From Cryomorphaceae bacterium (GTDB lineage Bacteria > Bacteroidota > Bacteroidia > Flavobacteriales > Schleiferiaceae): a stretch of 56,734 nt of DNA. The stretch spans positions 1 through 56,734 of the forward strand of contig SKIJ01000049.1 in the NCBI GenBank assembly GCA_007116495.1, given 5' to 3'. Of this stretch, positions 25,620 through 34,669 are shown piece by piece. Below the pieces are notes generated by a model, which was not told the DNA's origin, searched no databases, and worked only from the letters and a program-made list of their open reading frames with translations. The stretch's first letter is position 1, and each line of letters starts with the position of its first letter. The position numbers were made by a program, and so were the translations under genes.

Positions 25620-26843
25620 ATGGATATACGGACTAGTTTTTCACTGGTAAACGCATTAAAAAACGCGTCATTTGCCATTTTAGCTTTTGTATTTGCTACC
25701 GGTTGTGACATGTTTGGCCCCAACGAGCAAATCATCATTAAGGGAAATGTAGACGGTGCCGATGAGGTCATCGTACTACTCATGGATACCAACGATGTGA
25801 TGCGTTCCGATACCGTGGAAATTCGCAATGGCTTTTTCCGGTTTAAATCAAAAATTCAAGAACCTGAGTTTTACGTTCTCGAATTTGCCAGCGGTATGCG
25901 TGTTCCTCTTGTAGCTTATCCCGGAGACCTAATCACGGTAGACGTCAACGCTGCGACACCCATGGGAAACTACCAAATGGAAGGAAATGAGAGTTTGGAA
26001 ATTCTGATGAAACTCAACGCCTACATGATGGAGTCGTTTGCCCTTGTAGATAGCCTCGACGAGGTAATGACGCGTGTACGCGAACAAAACCCCAATGAGC
26101 TGATGCAAGTACGACAACAGCTGGACATGGCGTTCCAACGACAAGTTACCAAACACCGTGAGAACCTTCGCCAATTGCTGGCCGATAATACCGATGACCT
26201 CGCATCGCTGTTTATTTTACCGCAGCGCTTGGGTCAACGGGAATTGGTTTCCGTGGTTGATAATTACGATCTCTTCAAAGAATTGCTGAGCAATATGGAA
26301 GACGAACATCCGCGTTGTCGCCATACCATTTTTTTTAACTCACAGCTAAAGCGTTACGAGAAAGGGATGGACTTGGATAAACGCCGGAAGGCAAATGCTC
26401 AAAATCTAAAGGAAGGCAATCCCATTCCCGATATCGAAATGGCCGGTCCGGACGGGGAAATACATCGCTTAAGTGACCTTCGGGGTAAGGTGGTGCTGCT
26501 CGATTTCTGGGCCGCTTGGTGTGGCCCCTGCCGCAGAGCAAATCCACGTGTTGTGGATTTGTACAATAAATTTAATGCACGCGGTTTTGAAGTCTTTAGT
26601 GTATCCTTAGACGGTCTGCCAAATCAGAAAAGCCCACGCGAAGAATGGATTCAAGCCATTGAAGACGACAACTTGAGTTGGCCCTACCACGTGGGTGAAG
26701 TAAACGGATGGAACTCGTCGGTGGTTACTGATTTTGCTATTGAGGGCATACCGTTGACGTTCCTAATCGATAAAGAGGGAAACATCCAAGGGCGAAATCT
26801 CCACGGCAAGGAACTGGAGGAGGCCATCAAATCATTGCTGTGA
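25620..26843 (+). CDS. TlpA-type thiol:disulfide lipoprotein with N-terminal DUF4369-like domain
   Basis: 407 residues. A lipoprotein signal ends at Cys29 (FVFATGC). Residues 38-120 form a beta-sandwich DUF4369-like domain (IKGNVDGADEVIVLLMD), followed by a helical middle and a C-terminal thioredoxin fold with WAAWCGPCRRANPRV and the cis-Pro region GIPLTFLID. It probably acts in the periplasm in disulfide reduction or cytochrome maturation. It is 3 bp upstream of the DEXH helicase gene, so the two are very likely co-transcribed although no functional link is obvious. Confidence 0.9.
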   Translation: MDIRTSFSLVNALKNASFAILAFVFATGCDMFGPNEQIIIKGNVDGADEVIVLLMDTNDVMRSDTVEIRNGFFRFKSKIQEPEFYVLEFASGMRVPLVAYPGDLITVDVNAATPMGNYQMEGNESLEILMKLNAYMMESFALVDSLDEVMTRVREQNPNELMQVRQQLDMAFQRQVTKHRENLRQLLADNTDDLASLFILPQRLGQRELVSVVDNYDLFKELLSNMEDEHPRCRHTIFFNSQLKRYEKGMDLDKRRKANAQNLKEGNPIPDIEMAGPDGEIHRLSDLRGKVVLLDFWAAWCGPCRRANPRVVDLYNKFNARGFEVFSVSLDGLPNQKSPREEWIQAIEDDNLSWPYHVGEVNGWNSSVVTDFAIEGIPLTFLIDKEGNIQGRNLHGKELEEAIKSLL

Positions 26844-26846
26844 TCG

Positions 26847-29234
26847 ATGCAGGCCGCCTACGACTGGATGGCGAAATGCGGTTGGAAACCCCAGCAGTTT
26901 CAAACCGCTACGTGGAATGCATACAACGAGGGGCAGTCGGGCTTAGTGAATGCCCCAACCGGAAGTGGTAAGACCTATGCGGTATTGTTGGCGGCCTTGT
27001 TGCGCCAGCCCAATCCCTCAGGATTACACATCATCTGGATTACGCCCATACGCGCACTGGCAAGAGAAATATTACAGGCAACGGAACGCGCCATTGAGGG
27101 TATGAACCTAAAGTGGACGGTGGGCATGCGCACCGGAGATACCTCTACTTCGGAGCGTGCTAAAATGCGCAAGAAACCCCCAAATATTCTCATTACAACG
27201 CCCGAAAGCAGTCACCTTATTCTCGCACAAAAAAACCATCAAAAATGGCTCGCGGGTTGTCATACCATCGTTGTGGACGAATGGCACGAGTTGCTCGGTA
27301 GTAAGCGCGGTGTGCAGATGGAATTGGCGGTTAGTCGCCTGCGCAGTTACTTTCCCGAACTGCGCGTATGGGGTATATCCGCTACCATTGGGAATTTGGA
27401 AGACGCCTGCCGGGTGTTGGCTGGAAATGAAGGGGCGTTGATTCGTGCCGATATTGAGAAGCGCATCGAGGTGCGTTCCGTACTTCCCGATGAAATTGAG
27501 GTTCTTCCATGGGCGGGTCATTTAGGCACCAAACTGATTCCCAAAGTGCTTCCGGTCATTCACGCTAGTAAAACGACCTTGCTGTTTACCAATACTCGCG
27601 CACAAGCGGAGATTTGGTATCAGCAGCTCTTGGAAGCCGATGCGTCACTGGCTGGGCGCATGGCCATGCATCACGGATCCATCAGTAGAGAAATTCGCCA
27701 ATGGGTTGAAGAAGCCCTCTATCGAGGCGATATTTCGGTGGTGATCTGTACGTCTAGTTTGGATTTAGGTGTTGATTTTCGTCCGGTCGACACCATCATA
27801 CAGGTCGGTAGCCCTAAAGGCGTGAGTCGTTTTGTGCAACGCGCCGGCCGTAGCGGTCATCAGCCGGATGCGGTGAGCACCATATACTTTGTGCCCACCC
27901 ATAGCTTGGAACTTGTGGAGGCATCGGCGCTACGCCAAGCGGTGCAGAGCAACATACGTGAAGACCGAACACCGCTGCGCAATGCGTGGGATGTTTTGGT
28001 GCAATATCTCGTTACGTTGGCCGTATCTGACGGTTTTTTCCCGGTAACCGTGTATGCACAGCTCAAAAAAACGCACGCCTACAGCAATCTGCCACGGAGT
28101 GTTTTCGACGACTGCTTGGTATTCATTACTCGTGGCGGAAACACACTTGGTGAGTACGATGAATTTCAGCGTGTTGATGTTACAGAAGAGGGCAAATACG
28201 TAGTGACCCGTAGGAAGATTGCCATGCAACACCGCATGAGTATCGGCACCATCGTAAGCGATGCGATGCTCCGTGTTAAATTTGCAAAAGGGGGGCACAT
28301 CGGCACCATTGAAGAGTGGTTTGTAGCCCGACTAAAACCCGGCGACAGCTTTTGGTTTGCCGGACGTAGTTTGGAATTGGTGCGCATCAAAAACATGGAA
28401 GTTCAAGTAAAATTGAGCAAATCAAAGAAGGCCACGATTCCATCTTGGATGGGTGGACGCATGCCCTTAAGTGGAAAGTTGGGTTCTGTACTGCGCGAGC
28501 AAATGCACAGTGTAAAGAAAGGCATTCTACCTGCGGAGCTGGGCGAATTAAAGCCGCTTTGGGATTTGCAAGCTGAGCGCTCTCACTTGCCGTCGGAAGG
28601 GGAACTGCTAATGGAGTATTTCCACACCCGCGAGGGCTTTCATCTCTGTTGCTACCCCTTTGAAGGGAGGAACATACACGAAGGATTGGCCGCTATGTTG
28701 GCGCATCACTTATCTATGGAACGCGGTCAAACATTTTCCATTGCCATGAACGACTACGGGTTTGAACTCTTGAGCGACCGGGAAATACCAATACGCGACG
28801 AATTGGAAACCTTGGTATTCGAACGCATGAATGTAGAGCAAGACCTTGAAGCAGGAATCAACGCAGGGGAAATGGCTCGTAGGCGCTTCCGCGATATTGC
28901 AGCCATATCGGGTATGGTGTTTCAAGGATACCCTGGTAAGCCCGTTAAAGACCGTCATTTACAAGCATCTTCGGGTTTGCTCTTCGATGTGTTGCAAGAG
29001 TACGAGCCCGATCACTTTTTGCTCGCTCAGGCGTACCGAGAGGTGTACGACAACCATATGGAGGCACAACGCATGCACGACGTGTTGGAACGCTTACGCC
29101 AGTTAGAGGTCGTTTTAATGCATCCCGAAAAACCCACACCATTTGCATTTCCCATTATGGTAGATCGACTGCGCGAACGCGTAAGCACAGAGTCGCTGGA
29201 AGAACGGGTAAAAAAATTACAGCTGAACAGCTAG
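26847..29234 (+). CDS. Ligase-associated DEXH-box DNA helicase (Lhr-like)
   Basis: 795-residue superfamily 2 helicase. Motif I is APTGSGKTYAV near residue 36; motif II is VVDEWHELLGSKRGVQ, the DEWH form typical of the ligase-associated Lhr subfamily; motif III is ISATIG; motif VI is QRAGRSGHQ. The Lhr C-terminal winged-helix region follows. In many bacteria this gene sits with an ATP-dependent DNA ligase and a metallo-beta-lactamase-fold exonuclease; neither is here. It follows the TlpA gene by 3 bp. A likely role is DNA damage repair (family inference). Confidence 0.92.
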   Translation: MQAAYDWMAKCGWKPQQFQTATWNAYNEGQSGLVNAPTGSGKTYAVLLAALLRQPNPSGLHIIWITPIRALAREILQATERAIEGMNLKWTVGMRTGDTSTSERAKMRKKPPNILITTPESSHLILAQKNHQKWLAGCHTIVVDEWHELLGSKRGVQMELAVSRLRSYFPELRVWGISATIGNLEDACRVLAGNEGALIRADIEKRIEVRSVLPDEIEVLPWAGHLGTKLIPKVLPVIHASKTTLLFTNTRAQAEIWYQQLLEADASLAGRMAMHHGSISREIRQWVEEALYRGDISVVICTSSLDLGVDFRPVDTIIQVGSPKGVSRFVQRAGRSGHQPDAVSTIYFVPTHSLELVEASALRQAVQSNIREDRTPLRNAWDVLVQYLVTLAVSDGFFPVTVYAQLKKTHAYSNLPRSVFDDCLVFITRGGNTLGEYDEFQRVDVTEEGKYVVTRRKIAMQHRMSIGTIVSDAMLRVKFAKGGHIGTIEEWFVARLKPGDSFWFAGRSLELVRIKNMEVQVKLSKSKKATIPSWMGGRMPLSGKLGSVLREQMHSVKKGILPAELGELKPLWDLQAERSHLPSEGELLMEYFHTREGFHLCCYPFEGRNIHEGLAAMLAHHLSMERGQTFSIAMNDYGFELLSDREIPIRDELETLVFERMNVEQDLEAGINAGEMARRRFRDIAAISGMVFQGYPGKPVKDRHLQASSGLLFDVLQEYEPDHFLLAQAYREVYDNHMEAQRMHDVLERLRQLEVVLMHPEKPTPFAFPIMVDRLRERVSTESLEERVKKLQLNS

Positions 29235-29260
29235 TAGAGACAGAAGATCTTCTGTCTCTA
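29235..29260. terminator. 26-bp perfect palindrome after the helicase gene, probable bidirectional terminator
   Basis: Starts on the base after the TAG stop. The 13-bp arms (TAGAGACAGAAGA and its complement) meet with no spacer, so the RNA hairpin loop would be formed from the arm tips. It lies between convergent genes ending at 29234 and 29307. There is no long T run, so termination strength is uncertain. Confidence 0.6.
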
Positions 29261-29306
29261 TTATGGTTGTTAAATCGTTAAATAGAAACACCTTCCGCCG
29301 AATTCA

Positions 29307-30062
29307 TTAAAAGTTCGCCGATGGTATATATAACCGAATCTGTGCGCCAAAAAATGAAAACGATCGATGGCTATTGTCGTCTAAGTCAGAAAAGGGTGAA
29401 TGGATGCTGTAAAAAGGCGCTATTTGGAGATAATCACTTACCGTTATCGGGAACTCCACCCGGCCTACAAGTGAGAAGCTGAAGTTTTTGTCACTTATAT
29501 CGCTGGAAATACCTATGATGAAAGACTGGCCAAATTTTTCATTCCGATTGTGTCGGTACCCAAGGCCAACGGATGAGGACATGATGCTACTACCGTCAAA
29601 CATGATGTTGTTTTCCGTTATGGGTCTTGCGACACCAAGATCAAATACTGCGGTGTAGGCAAGATTCCGTCCAAAGTCAAATGAGGTACCAAAAATGCCA
29701 CCGCCTAACAGTGATGTAGATTGCGGTATGGATCTAGAAACCAGCGCAGGAGCAATATATATTGCGTAGCTATTTTCTGCTATTATCGGAATAACCTTTT
29801 TCTTATAATCAATTTGCGATTCATATAAGATGATTGTTTTGCGACTCGGTAAGCGAACTTCATAATATTCATTTGCTACCATTCGCTTTACTTTACCACG
29901 TATGATGTTTCCGTTTTTTAATACAAATTCCGAAATGATCATGCTTGTACCATCGGGTATAAATCCTGATTGCCCCTGTGCATTCAGATGTACGATCAAG
30001 GAAAAGACTATGCTGAACGTTAATGTGGTAAGTTTCTCTAAATGGCTATCGGTAGAGTTCAT
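29307..30062 (-). CDS. Secreted protein: small N-terminal beta domain plus outer-membrane barrel
   Basis: 251 residues. The hydrophobic segment TTLTFSIVFSLIVHLNAQG near residues 12-31 is the signal region; the true start may be internal. Residues 45-90 form a small beta domain (LKNGNIIRGKVKRM, then ESQIDY), and the remainder is a beta-rich barrel with glycine/aromatic alternation ending FFGAQIRLYIPSANF. It has the same architecture as the gene 50 bp upstream at 30112-30954, and the two probably form an operon. Function unknown. Confidence 0.65.
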   Translation of the reverse strand: MNSTDSHLEKLTTLTFSIVFSLIVHLNAQGQSGFIPDGTSMIISEFVLKNGNIIRGKVKRMVANEYYEVRLPSRKTIILYESQIDYKKKVIPIIAENSYAIYIAPALVSRSIPQSTSLLGGGIFGTSFDFGRNLAYTAVFDLGVARPITENNIMFDGSSIMSSSVGLGYRHNRNEKFGQSFIIGISSDISDKNFSFSLVGRVEFPITVSDYLQIAPFYSIHSPFSDLDDNSHRSFSFFGAQIRLYIPSANF

Positions 30063-30111
30063 ACTTTTATTATAAATCTTGGTCGTTTTTTTTAGGCTTT
30101 TACATGTGTAA

Positions 30112-30954
30112 TCAATACATCATATCTTGGTTAAAAACAGGGCTGTTTAACATATTACCTGTACGGGGTAATGCGTTGTAAAACTTGAATGAGATTCCCA
30201 ACAAAATTAGTGGTTGCGATGGGTACAGATTGTAATATTGAAATCGTGAAAAAATCGACATACCCGTTTTTGATCCGATGCCAAATTCATAGTCGTACAA
30301 CAAGCTAAACACTAATGGAGACGGTTCTTGCTGTTCGGGCTGAGTCCAAAAATAATCATCACTATCAAATAGCTCCATGTATCCAAATCCACCGCCCATG
30401 GCCAAGGTGTGAATACTCGATTTGTTGCGATTGAATCGATAACCACATAGGAGTTCGAATGATAAGGCCACACCCTCGGTCGTAGCTGCGTTACCCAAAG
30501 GATAGAAAAAACTCCCCATGTAGTCCAGCTGAAACACCCAGCTAGACGAAAACTCATATCCGTAGGAAATGTTGACGCCCGGTGCAGTTCCAATGGCATC
30601 ACGTCTAAGGAATCCGGCGTTTATCCCGACCCCGGTAAATACATTAAAGTCTCGTCGATCGCCTACTGCCCAAGCGATTTCCTTAATCGATTCGCGCCTG
30701 ACGATGTGCTCTCCCGTAACGCGAACATCAATGATGTACGCATGGGATGTTACGCCTACTATTCTACCTCGATAAACCAATCCGTCGTTGGTTGTAATTT
30801 CGGAAATGTATAGCGGATAGAACAAATCAATGAGATACTGCTCATTATTTCCTGTGCTGTATTCTGCGGTGTCCGTGTAATCATTTTGCGCATTAAGAAA
30901 TACAGAAGTAAAGATAAAAACGAGCAGCCAAGATAGTAGGGTAATTTTATTCAT
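30112..30954 (-). CDS. Secreted protein: small N-terminal beta domain plus outer-membrane barrel
   Basis: 280 residues with a signal peptide (MNKITLLSWLLVFIFTSVFLNAQ). Residues 55-95 (NDGLVYRGRIVGVTSHAYII, then RRESIKEIAWA) match the pattern of the small beta domain in the genes at 18067 and 29307. The C-terminal 180 residues are barrel-like (FLRRDAIGTAPGVNISYGYEF, LILLGISFKFYN). It has its own -7 promoter and probably leads the two-gene unit with 29307-30062. Function unknown. Confidence 0.68.
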   Translation of the reverse strand: MNKITLLSWLLVFIFTSVFLNAQNDYTDTAEYSTGNNEQYLIDLFYPLYISEITTNDGLVYRGRIVGVTSHAYIIDVRVTGEHIVRRESIKEIAWAVGDRRDFNVFTGVGINAGFLRRDAIGTAPGVNISYGYEFSSSWVFQLDYMGSFFYPLGNAATTEGVALSFELLCGYRFNRNKSSIHTLAMGGGFGYMELFDSDDYFWTQPEQQEPSPLVFSLLYDYEFGIGSKTGMSIFSRFQYYNLYPSQPLILLGISFKFYNALPRTGNMLNSPVFNQDMMY

Positions 30955-30990
30955 AGAATTCTACTTGATTATTAAAATCAAATTAACAAC

Positions 30991-30998
30991 CAAATATA
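30991..30998 (-). promoter_or_regulatory. -7 element TATATTTG for the gene at 30112-30954
   Basis: Exact TAnnTTTG match on the minus strand, 36 nt upstream of the ATG at 30954, in the short gap after rodA. It separates this pair from the cell-shape operon. Confidence 0.55.
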
Positions 30999-31010
30999 CA
31001 TCCTAAATGA

Positions 31011-32258
31011 TTACCAAACGTCTTTTCGATGGGCGTCCATTTTTACAAAAAAGAAAAGTAGGATTGTAAATGCCCAAAGAGAGGATCCTCCATAACTAAC
31101 AAAGGGTAGAGGTATGCCAACTACGGGGAACAGTCCTATGGCCATGGCAATGTTGATGGTAAAGTGAAAAAACAAAATGGACGCCACGGCATATCCGTAA
31201 ATGCGGTACATGGTTATTTTTTGACGCTCTGCCATCATCAACAAGCGAATGATGAATGCGGCAAACAGCACAAGCACGGCAACGCTTCCAATGAACCCCC
31301 ATTCTTCCCCAACAGTGCAAAAGATGAAATCAGTGTGTTGTTCGGGAACAAAGTTGAACTTGGTTTGTGTGCCTTGTAAAAACCCTCGTCCTGTAAAGCC
31401 TCCAGACCCAATGGCAATCTGTGCTTGATGGGTATTATAGCCCACCCCCTGCGGATCGTCTTCCAACCCCAGCATGATGTTGATGCGATTGCGGTGACGG
31501 TCTTCAAGTAGGTTGTGAAAGGTGAAATCAACACTTTGAACAAAGCCCAAAACGAGAGCCATAATGCCCAACCACCGAAACCATTTTCCTTTGCGTTGTG
31601 CATAGATGAGTAACAAGAATGGCAAAGCGAGCACCGCCGAAAGAACGAGTGAGTCAAAGATGAGACTGAATACAAAAAGAACGCCCATGGCTACTCCAAG
31701 AAAAATCCACAAAGGCGAAAGTCCTTCTCGGTGAAAGACAAACACAAACGAGGAAAACACTATGGCTGAGCCTAAATCGGGCTGTGGTAGGATGACCAAT
31801 GCCGGCAGCGCGATGATGCCAATGGCGGTAAATCGTTGGCGTATGTTTTTCCACTGAAAGTCGTTGGATCCCATGTATTTTGCTGCCGCTAGGGCAGCCG
31901 CTACTTTAGCAAATTCCCCGGGTTGAATGCCGATACTGCCAATCGTAAACCACGATCGTGCTCCAGATATTTTTTGGCCAAATAACAATACCGCTACCAA
32001 GGACAATATCGATACTGCATAAACCGGCCAGGGCAATAGGTTAAACAATCGGATATCTAAGGCCAAAGTAATGACGATCAATACGATGGCTCCCATTATG
32101 AAAATAAGCTGTCTGCCATGGTTTTGATTCATGTCAAAATACCCGGTGTAGGCTTCCGAAAAGGTGGCAGAATATATATTGAGCCAACCAATAAAAAGCA
32201 ATGCCACGTACATCAGCACAATGCCCCAGTCTAGATGAAATTCTCCGCGGTTATTCAT
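31011..32258 (-). CDS. rodA: Rod shape-determining protein RodA (SEDS peptidoglycan glycosyltransferase)
   Basis: 415-residue polytopic inner-membrane protein of the FtsW/RodA/SpoVE family with about ten hydrophobic segments. It polymerises lipid II glycan strands during side-wall growth together with PBP2. Family segments visible: GARSWFTIGSIGIQPGEFAK, the periplasmic-loop DPQGVGYNTHQA, FVPEQHTDFIFCTVGEEWGF and the C-terminal GIPLPFVSYGGSSL. The ATG at 32258 overlaps the mrdA stop by 8 bp, giving fixed co-expression with its partner. Last gene of the purH-mre-mrd operon. Confidence 0.97.
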   Translation of the reverse strand: MNNRGEFHLDWGIVLMYVALLFIGWLNIYSATFSEAYTGYFDMNQNHGRQLIFIMGAIVLIVITLALDIRLFNLLPWPVYAVSILSLVAVLLFGQKISGARSWFTIGSIGIQPGEFAKVAAALAAAKYMGSNDFQWKNIRQRFTAIGIIALPALVILPQPDLGSAIVFSSFVFVFHREGLSPLWIFLGVAMGVLFVFSLIFDSLVLSAVLALPFLLLIYAQRKGKWFRWLGIMALVLGFVQSVDFTFHNLLEDRHRNRINIMLGLEDDPQGVGYNTHQAQIAIGSGGFTGRGFLQGTQTKFNFVPEQHTDFIFCTVGEEWGFIGSVAVLVLFAAFIIRLLMMAERQKITMYRIYGYAVASILFFHFTINIAMAIGLFPVVGIPLPFVSYGGSSLWAFTILLFFFVKMDAHRKDVW

Positions 32259-34152
32259 TGCTGTTTACGCTGTTTGATTGCTCTTCTTTTTCCTTTTTTT
32301 CCGCCTCCAATCGTGCAAGCCGTTCAGCCAGTCGCAATGCTTGATTGCTGTATTCCCCCTCCAATGATCCTTCCAACATTCGTGCTTCTACGTGTGGTCG
32401 AGAGATTTCTCCCGTGAGGTACTTTTCCATAATCAAGCTGGCAATAGGGGCGGCCCAACGCGAACCCCAATACCCGTTTTCAACAAATACGGCAATGGCA
32501 ATTTTCGGATTGTCTCTCGGTGCAAATGCCATAAAGATGGAGTGGTCTTGACCGTGTGGATTTTCTGCTGTTCCTGTCTTACCACACATTTCTATGCCAT
32601 CGACTTGGGCAAAGCGCGCCGTTCCTTGTTTGAATACTTGCGCCATGCCTTCAATTACGGTTTCAAAGTGAACACTGTCGACCAAGCTTAATTTTGGTTC
32701 CGTAAAATGTGGGTCGCTGATGGGTTCGTCGCCAATGCGCGACACAACGTGCGGGGTGTAGTAAAACCCTCTATTGGCCACTGTTGCGGCAATATTAGCA
32801 AGTTGCAGTGGTGTAATGAGCAGTTCTCCCTGCCCAATGCCGTTGGAAATTGTCGATACGGATTTCCATTGATGGTCACTGTAGATGTTATTGTAGTATG
32901 TGCTGTCGGGTACGTGTCCACGCCGCCCCGTGGGAAGGTCGTTGTTAAAAAACCCTCCCATTCCAAAACTGCGCACGTACTCGTTCCAGCGCTGCAAGCC
33001 TTCCGGTGCGGTAGGGTAAGCGTCTACAATTCGTTTATATGTTTCGCAGAAATAGTTGTTGCAACTTTTGTAAATGCCTTTTAAGAGCGGAATTGGTGAA
33101 TGTGTACCGCATCCGCAGCGCACAAATAGTCTTCCGTACCGAAAGCCCCCACCACAGGTGTAATGTGAGTTTTCAGAAATAGCGCCTTCTTGCAGTCCAA
33201 TTAAAGCATTGACAATTTTAAATGGAGACCCCGGAGGATACTCTGCCAATAACGCTCGATCAAACAACGGTTTTTGTAGGGAGTCGGCAAAAAGTCGATA
33301 ATAGTTTTGATTGCGATGGCGCCCAACGAGAAGTCCGGGATCGTATGTGGGACTGCTCGCAACGATGAGCAACTCACCGCTTGACGGCTCAATGGCAACG
33401 ATGCCGCCGCGTTTATTAATCATTAAGTCCTCGGCATAGCGCTGTAATTGAATGTCAATGGTTGTAGTAAGGTGATTTCCAGGTTCTGGTAAGGTGTCGT
33501 AAATGCCTTCTTGAAACCGGCCTTTTTCACGGTTGTGCACGTCAACCACAACACGACGCACGCCGTCGGTACCGCGCAACTGAGACTCGTATGATTTTTC
33601 GATGCCGGCTACGCCGTAAAAATCACCCTTGCTGTATTCGGGATTATTGCGGATGAACGTTTCGGATACCTCACCAATGAATCCGGCAATGTTGGGTGCT
33701 CCGTCGTATAAATACTCGCGTAAAAGACGTCGTTGAAAGTAAAATCCCGGGAAGAATATGATGTTTTCCTGAACGTTTATGTATTCAGAACGCATCATTT
33801 GTTTGATGACAACGGAGGGTTTTAGTCTTGAATAATGTGTAGCTCGAATCAATTTGCGCTTTAAATCGTTCTTTTCAATTTGAAAGATTTCACAAAACAT
33901 TGCCGTGTCTAAATCCCGAACTTGCGACGGAACCACCATGAGGTCGTAGGCCGATTGATTGCCGACAATCAGCTTTTGGTTGCGATCGTAAATGTGTCCT
34001 CGGGGAGCGTAATCCTTAATGCGGCGGATGACGTTGTTTTCTGCAGAAAGTTTTAATGACTCGTCGATGATTTGCAAGTAAAACAAACGCGCAGTGAATA
34101 TGAGTAATACCGCTATAACAAAACCCGTAAGCAGAAAAAAACGACGGTTCAT
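32251..34152 (-). CDS. mrdA: Penicillin-binding protein 2 (elongasome transpeptidase)
   Basis: 633 residues with one N-terminal transmembrane helix (residues 5-27), a pedestal domain starting with APRGHIYDRN, and a transpeptidase domain. The active-site Ser309-x-x-Lys312 (PGSPFK), Ser363-Cys-Asn365 (KSCNN) and Lys525-Thr-Gly (CGKTGTAE) are present. A cysteine-rich insert CGGGFRYGRLFVRCGCG lies between the SxxK and SxN motifs. The C-terminal tail (about 600-633) is highly charged. It cross-links new side-wall peptidoglycan made by RodA, the next gene. Confidence 0.97.
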   Translation of the reverse strand: MNRRFFLLTGFVIAVLLIFTARLFYLQIIDESLKLSAENNVIRRIKDYAPRGHIYDRNQKLIVGNQSAYDLMVVPSQVRDLDTAMFCEIFQIEKNDLKRKLIRATHYSRLKPSVVIKQMMRSEYINVQENIIFFPGFYFQRRLLREYLYDGAPNIAGFIGEVSETFIRNNPEYSKGDFYGVAGIEKSYESQLRGTDGVRRVVVDVHNREKGRFQEGIYDTLPEPGNHLTTTIDIQLQRYAEDLMINKRGGIVAIEPSSGELLIVASSPTYDPGLLVGRHRNQNYYRLFADSLQKPLFDRALLAEYPPGSPFKIVNALIGLQEGAISENSHYTCGGGFRYGRLFVRCGCGTHSPIPLLKGIYKSCNNYFCETYKRIVDAYPTAPEGLQRWNEYVRSFGMGGFFNNDLPTGRRGHVPDSTYYNNIYSDHQWKSVSTISNGIGQGELLITPLQLANIAATVANRGFYYTPHVVSRIGDEPISDPHFTEPKLSLVDSVHFETVIEGMAQVFKQGTARFAQVDGIEMCGKTGTAENPHGQDHSIFMAFAPRDNPKIAIAVFVENGYWGSRWAAPIASLIMEKYLTGEISRPHVEARMLEGSLEGEYSNQALRLAERLARLEAEKKEKEEQSNSVNSNE

Positions 34153-34153
34153 A

Positions 34154-34669
34154 CTAAAGGGATTTTTTTGCCTGTGGAGATATCAAGCCCTGAATCACCA
34201 ATATAACGACAAGACTGAAAACCGTGGTAGAGATGGTGCGCAATAAGACGATATCGATATTGGATAATCGTAGGGCATCAACAAAAAACAAAACAAAGTG
34301 ATGCAAAAACAATCCGATAAACACGTAAAGGGTAAAGTTGCGAAAGCCCAGTACTGCCAGTGAAACGCTTGGCAATTCGCGCCCCGATTGGGTAGAGACC
34401 AATCGGAGTAGAATGGGGCGTAAGTAAGCGAGTACAACAGCTGCAGATGCGTGAAGAGCACCGGTGTGCTCAAAAGCGTCAACCGCAATGCCGGTGAAAA
34501 ACGCTATCACCAGCACCCCGTGTTGATTCATTGCCGCCGGCAGTGTCATAATCAATAGGGGGTAGTAATACGGATTCATGAACCCCAGTAATTGAATGTT
34601 ATTGAGAATCAATACCTGAAAAAGTATTCCCAAAACAAACCCCAACGGTATGCGTACGGATTCATTCAT
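34154..34669 (-). CDS. mreD: Rod shape-determining protein MreD
   Basis: 171 residues from the ATG at 34669 (MNESVRIPLGFVLG). A longer frame reaching 34813 would lie inside mreC and adds a non-membrane arginine-rich extension, so it was rejected. Five or six hydrophobic segments fit the small inner-membrane MreD family, and FFTGIAVDAFEHTGALHASA is family-like. MreD sequences diverge strongly, so position between mreC and mrdA is important evidence. It overlaps mreC by 8 bp. Confidence 0.88.
   Translation of the reverse strand: MNESVRIPLGFVLGILFQVLILNNIQLLGFMNPYYYPLLIMTLPAAMNQHGVLVIAFFTGIAVDAFEHTGALHASAAVVLAYLRPILLRLVSTQSGRELPSVSLAVLGFRNFTLYVFIGLFLHHFVLFFVDALRLSNIDIVLLRTISTTVFSLVVILVIQGLISPQAKKSL

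Noticed and set aside
31238-31675. 145-codon alternative frame inside rodA
   Set aside because: Same-strand shadow of rodA; no start context or domain.
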